From the NCBI GenBank assembly GCA_017459485.1, contig JAFUCW010000037.1:1-7291 (forward strand): a stretch of DNA of 7,291 nt, written 5' to 3'. The stretch is from Eggerthellaceae bacterium. Lineage in GTDB: Bacteria > Actinomycetota > Coriobacteriia > Coriobacteriales > Eggerthellaceae. Each line of letters opens with the position of its first letter. Within the stretch, counting starts at the first letter, position 1. The translations under genes and the position numbers were made by a program. The notes beneath the pieces are model-generated. The model was not told where the DNA came from. It saw only the letters and a program-made list of their open reading frames with translations, and searched no databases. This document shows, in pieces, positions 5,640 through 7,291 of this stretch.

Positions 5640-5711
5640 AGCAAGGAATATCTCGAATACGCGTTGGACCTTGCAGGCTCCATGCATGGCGCAATGAGCC
5701 TCTTGATATAA
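5631..5711 (+). pseudogene. Possible TfoX/Sxy-like N-terminal scrap
   Basis: From ATG 5631 the frame reads M-A-stop-SKEYLEYALDLAG and ends at TAA 5709-5711. TfoX N-terminal domain proteins often begin MASSKEYLDF(I/V)LEQLSG, so the stop may replace a Ser codon. The match covers only about 15 residues, and the remainder (SMHGAMSLLI) is not recognisable. It is the third damaged piece in a row between the hsdM remnant and hsdR. Confidence 0.35.
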
Positions 5712-5712
5712 T
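5704..5712 (+). promoter_or_regulatory. Extended -10 promoter candidate for hsdR
   Basis: TGATATAAT has a perfect TATAAT hexamer (5707-5712) with the TGN extension that can replace a -35 box. Its last base lies 16 bases before the hsdR ATG, so transcription would begin about nine bases before the start codon. No -35 match is visible at 16-18 bp spacing. It overlaps the end of the TfoX-like scrap. Confidence 0.5.
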
Positions 5713-5727
5713 TAATCTGGTGAAACG

Positions 5728-7224
5728 ATGGACCGTCCGGAAGACAAATACGTAAAGGTACCTGCGCTTATTCATGCTACGCGTATTGGGTATACCTATG
5801 TGTCTATCCACGATAAAGACCCCGGCATCGACTACGACGGCGATACGAACATCTTCTACGAGCCATTCCGTGAAGCCCTCAGCCGCCTGAACGGACAAGA
5901 CTACACAGGCGAACAGATCAAAAGCATCGTAAAGGGTTTGCGTGCTGCACTGTCTGCGGACGACCTTGGCCGTGCGTTTTTCAACTACTTACACGAAGGT
6001 TTTGAAGGCGCAAAGCTCATCGAACTCGAAACGCCTGCCAACAACGTGTTCCTGGTGGTAACCGAGCTTCCCTATGCCAACGTTGACGACAGCTTCCGCC
6101 CCGACGTCGTCTTTCTGGTAAATGGCATGCCGCTTGGATTCATGGAGGCGAAGCGTCCGAACAACCAGGAAGGCATCCTGGCCGAGCGCGACCGCATGTA
6201 TGCCCGCTTTGGTAACGATATTTACAAGCGCTTCGTGAACATTACCCAGATCATGGCGTTTTCCAACAACCAGGAATACACGGAAAGTTGCCGGCCTCCC
6301 ATTCAGGGTTCGTACTATGCCAGCAGCGCCTACGGCAAGGTGCTGCTGCAGCCCTTCCGCGAAGAAGACGAACAGGGCGTGGCCATGCTGCTGGCGGACC
6401 GCAGTGCAGAAACCGAGCAGTTCATCTTGAAGGACAACAACCTGGCTAGCTACTATGGTGCGCCAGAATACGAGCCTTCGACTAGTCCAGACACGCCCGC
6501 CAATCGTATTATTACGTCGCTCTTTTCGCCCGAGCGCTTCCTGTTCTTACTGCGTTACGGCATAGCCTATGTGGAGCGTACTACCGAAGAAGGCACCAAG
6601 AAAATCGAAAAGCACGTCATGCGCTACCCGCAGCTGTTTGCGACGTTCGCCATGCGCAAGAAGCTCGACGAAGGCATGCGCAAGGGAACCATCTGGCACA
6701 CGCAGGGCAGCGGCAAGACGGCGCTTTCGTTCTTCCTTTCGCGCTACTTGCAGGACTACTATCAACAGCATGGGCAGGTGGCGCGATTCTTCTTCATCGT
6801 GGACCGTATCGACTTGGCCGACCAGGCGGCAGGCGAATTCGAAGCACGCAACTGCAACGTGCAGCGGGTGAATTCGCGCAAGGAATTTCAGAAGGCCATT
6901 GCGTCGCCCAGCGAAAGGGGCGCCGACTCCGCCAGCCTCACCATCACGGTGGTGAACATCCAGAAGTTCGACGACGAAGCACAGGCGGAAAACTTCGACT
7001 ACGCACTCAACGTGCAGCGTGTGTTCTTCATCGACGAAGCGCACCGCGACTACAAGAACGGCGGCAAGTTCTTAACGCAGCTGGTCACGTCCGACCGCGA
7101 TGCCGTGCGCATCGCGCTAACCGGCACGCCGCTTATTGGCAAAACAGGCGGCAACAACACGCGCGAGGTTTTTGGCGACTACAGCCACCGCTACTGGTAC
7201 AACCATTCCATCGCCGACGTCTGA
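5728..7224 (+). CDS. hsdR: Type I restriction enzyme HsdR, N-terminal half ending at an in-frame TGA
   Basis: HsdR is the motor and nuclease subunit of type I restriction complexes; it translocates DNA with ATP and cuts far from the recognition site. The 498 residues hold the N-terminal PD-(D/E)xK nuclease (D126 in FRPDVVFLV; E140 and K142 in FMEAKRPN) and most of the first RecA-like motor domain: Walker A TQGSGKT (325-331), DEAH (436-439) and motif III TGTP (465-468). Full proteins are about 1000 aa. After HRYWYNHSIADV the frame meets TGA (7222-7224), where the family continues DGYTLRLIREE. ATG 5728 is the only likely start, since TAA lies five codons upstream; the ribosome site is weak. Without the second RecA domain, and with hsdM broken, restriction activity is unlikely. 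Readthrough or a base error remains possible. Confidence 0.9.
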   Translation: MDRPEDKYVKVPALIHATRIGYTYVSIHDKDPGIDYDGDTNIFYEPFREALSRLNGQDYTGEQIKSIVKGLRAALSADDLGRAFFNYLHEGFEGAKLIELETPANNVFLVVTELPYANVDDSFRPDVVFLVNGMPLGFMEAKRPNNQEGILAERDRMYARFGNDIYKRFVNITQIMAFSNNQEYTESCRPPIQGSYYASSAYGKVLLQPFREEDEQGVAMLLADRSAETEQFILKDNNLASYYGAPEYEPSTSPDTPANRIITSLFSPERFLFLLRYGIAYVERTTEEGTKKIEKHVMRYPQLFATFAMRKKLDEGMRKGTIWHTQGSGKTALSFFLSRYLQDYYQQHGQVARFFFIVDRIDLADQAAGEFEARNCNVQRVNSRKEFQKAIASPSERGADSASLTITVVNIQKFDDEAQAENFDYALNVQRVFFIDEAHRDYKNGGKFLTQLVTSDRDAVRIALTGTPLIGKTGGNNTREVFGDYSHRYWYNHSIADV

Positions 7225-7291
7225 ACGCTGCGCCTCGTGCGCGACGAGATCCAAACCGAAGTCAAAGTGAAGATGCAGGAGACGACCCAGC
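7225..7291 (+). pseudogene. hsdR: Continuation of hsdR after the in-frame stop
   Basis: Directly after the TGA and in the same frame, the sequence encodes TLRLVRDEIQTEVKVKMQET and runs off the window. TLRL(V/I)RDEI is what HsdR proteins have at this point, so the gene body continues and only a nonsense codon separates the two parts. How far it stays open cannot be seen here. Confidence 0.8.

Overview
The window looks like the chromosome of a moderately GC-rich actinobacterium, most likely of class Coriobacteriia (Eggerthellaceae/Slackia-like). This is inferred from the gene order pyrH-frr-uppS-cdsA-dxr-rseP, the protein sequences and frequent GTG/TTG starts. No marker gene here fixes the species.

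Positions 1-4884 are a minus-strand housekeeping block. In order of transcription it holds pyrH (UMP kinase), frr (ribosome recycling factor), uppS (undecaprenyl diphosphate synthase), cdsA (CDP-diacylglycerol synthase), dxr (DXP reductoisomerase) and the first 27 codons of a site-2 zinc protease (rseP). Together they link nucleotide supply, translation recycling, isoprenoid precursors (MEP pathway), the lipid carrier for the cell wall, and phospholipids. The genes are packed closely except at two gaps. One is 296 bases between frr and uppS, the other 128 bases between cdsA and dxr. Both gaps contain inverted-repeat structures.

The most notable item is a palindromic element of about 100 bp (134 bp with matching flanks), present twice. 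One copy lies in the frr-uppS gap (core 3439-3538). The other lies in frame inside dxr (core 916-1015), where it encodes about 33 extra residues just before the catalytic PIDSEH motif. The two copies differ in the outer arms of the palindrome, yet each copy pairs with itself, and the inner hairpin also shows a compensated change. This resembles the logic of Rickettsia palindromic elements, which insert in frame into protein genes. I do not recognise this family. A second unexplained structure, in the cdsA-dxr gap, is a pair of operator-like dyads (AAATGT-N2-ACATTT type) with centres 62 bp apart around a small hairpin.

Positions 4885-7291 are on the plus strand and look like a decayed accessory region. 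They hold a doubtful small reading frame (to 5136), an hsdM 5' remnant with two frameshifts, a GyrI-like gene with its middle deleted, a possible TfoX-like scrap, and a well-preserved hsdR. The hsdR frame is cut by an in-frame TGA at 7222-7224, while the family sequence continues in the same frame past it to the window edge. A TGATATAAT extended -10 sits just before hsdR. No intact methylase or specificity subunit is visible, so this type I restriction locus is probably non-functional as it stands.
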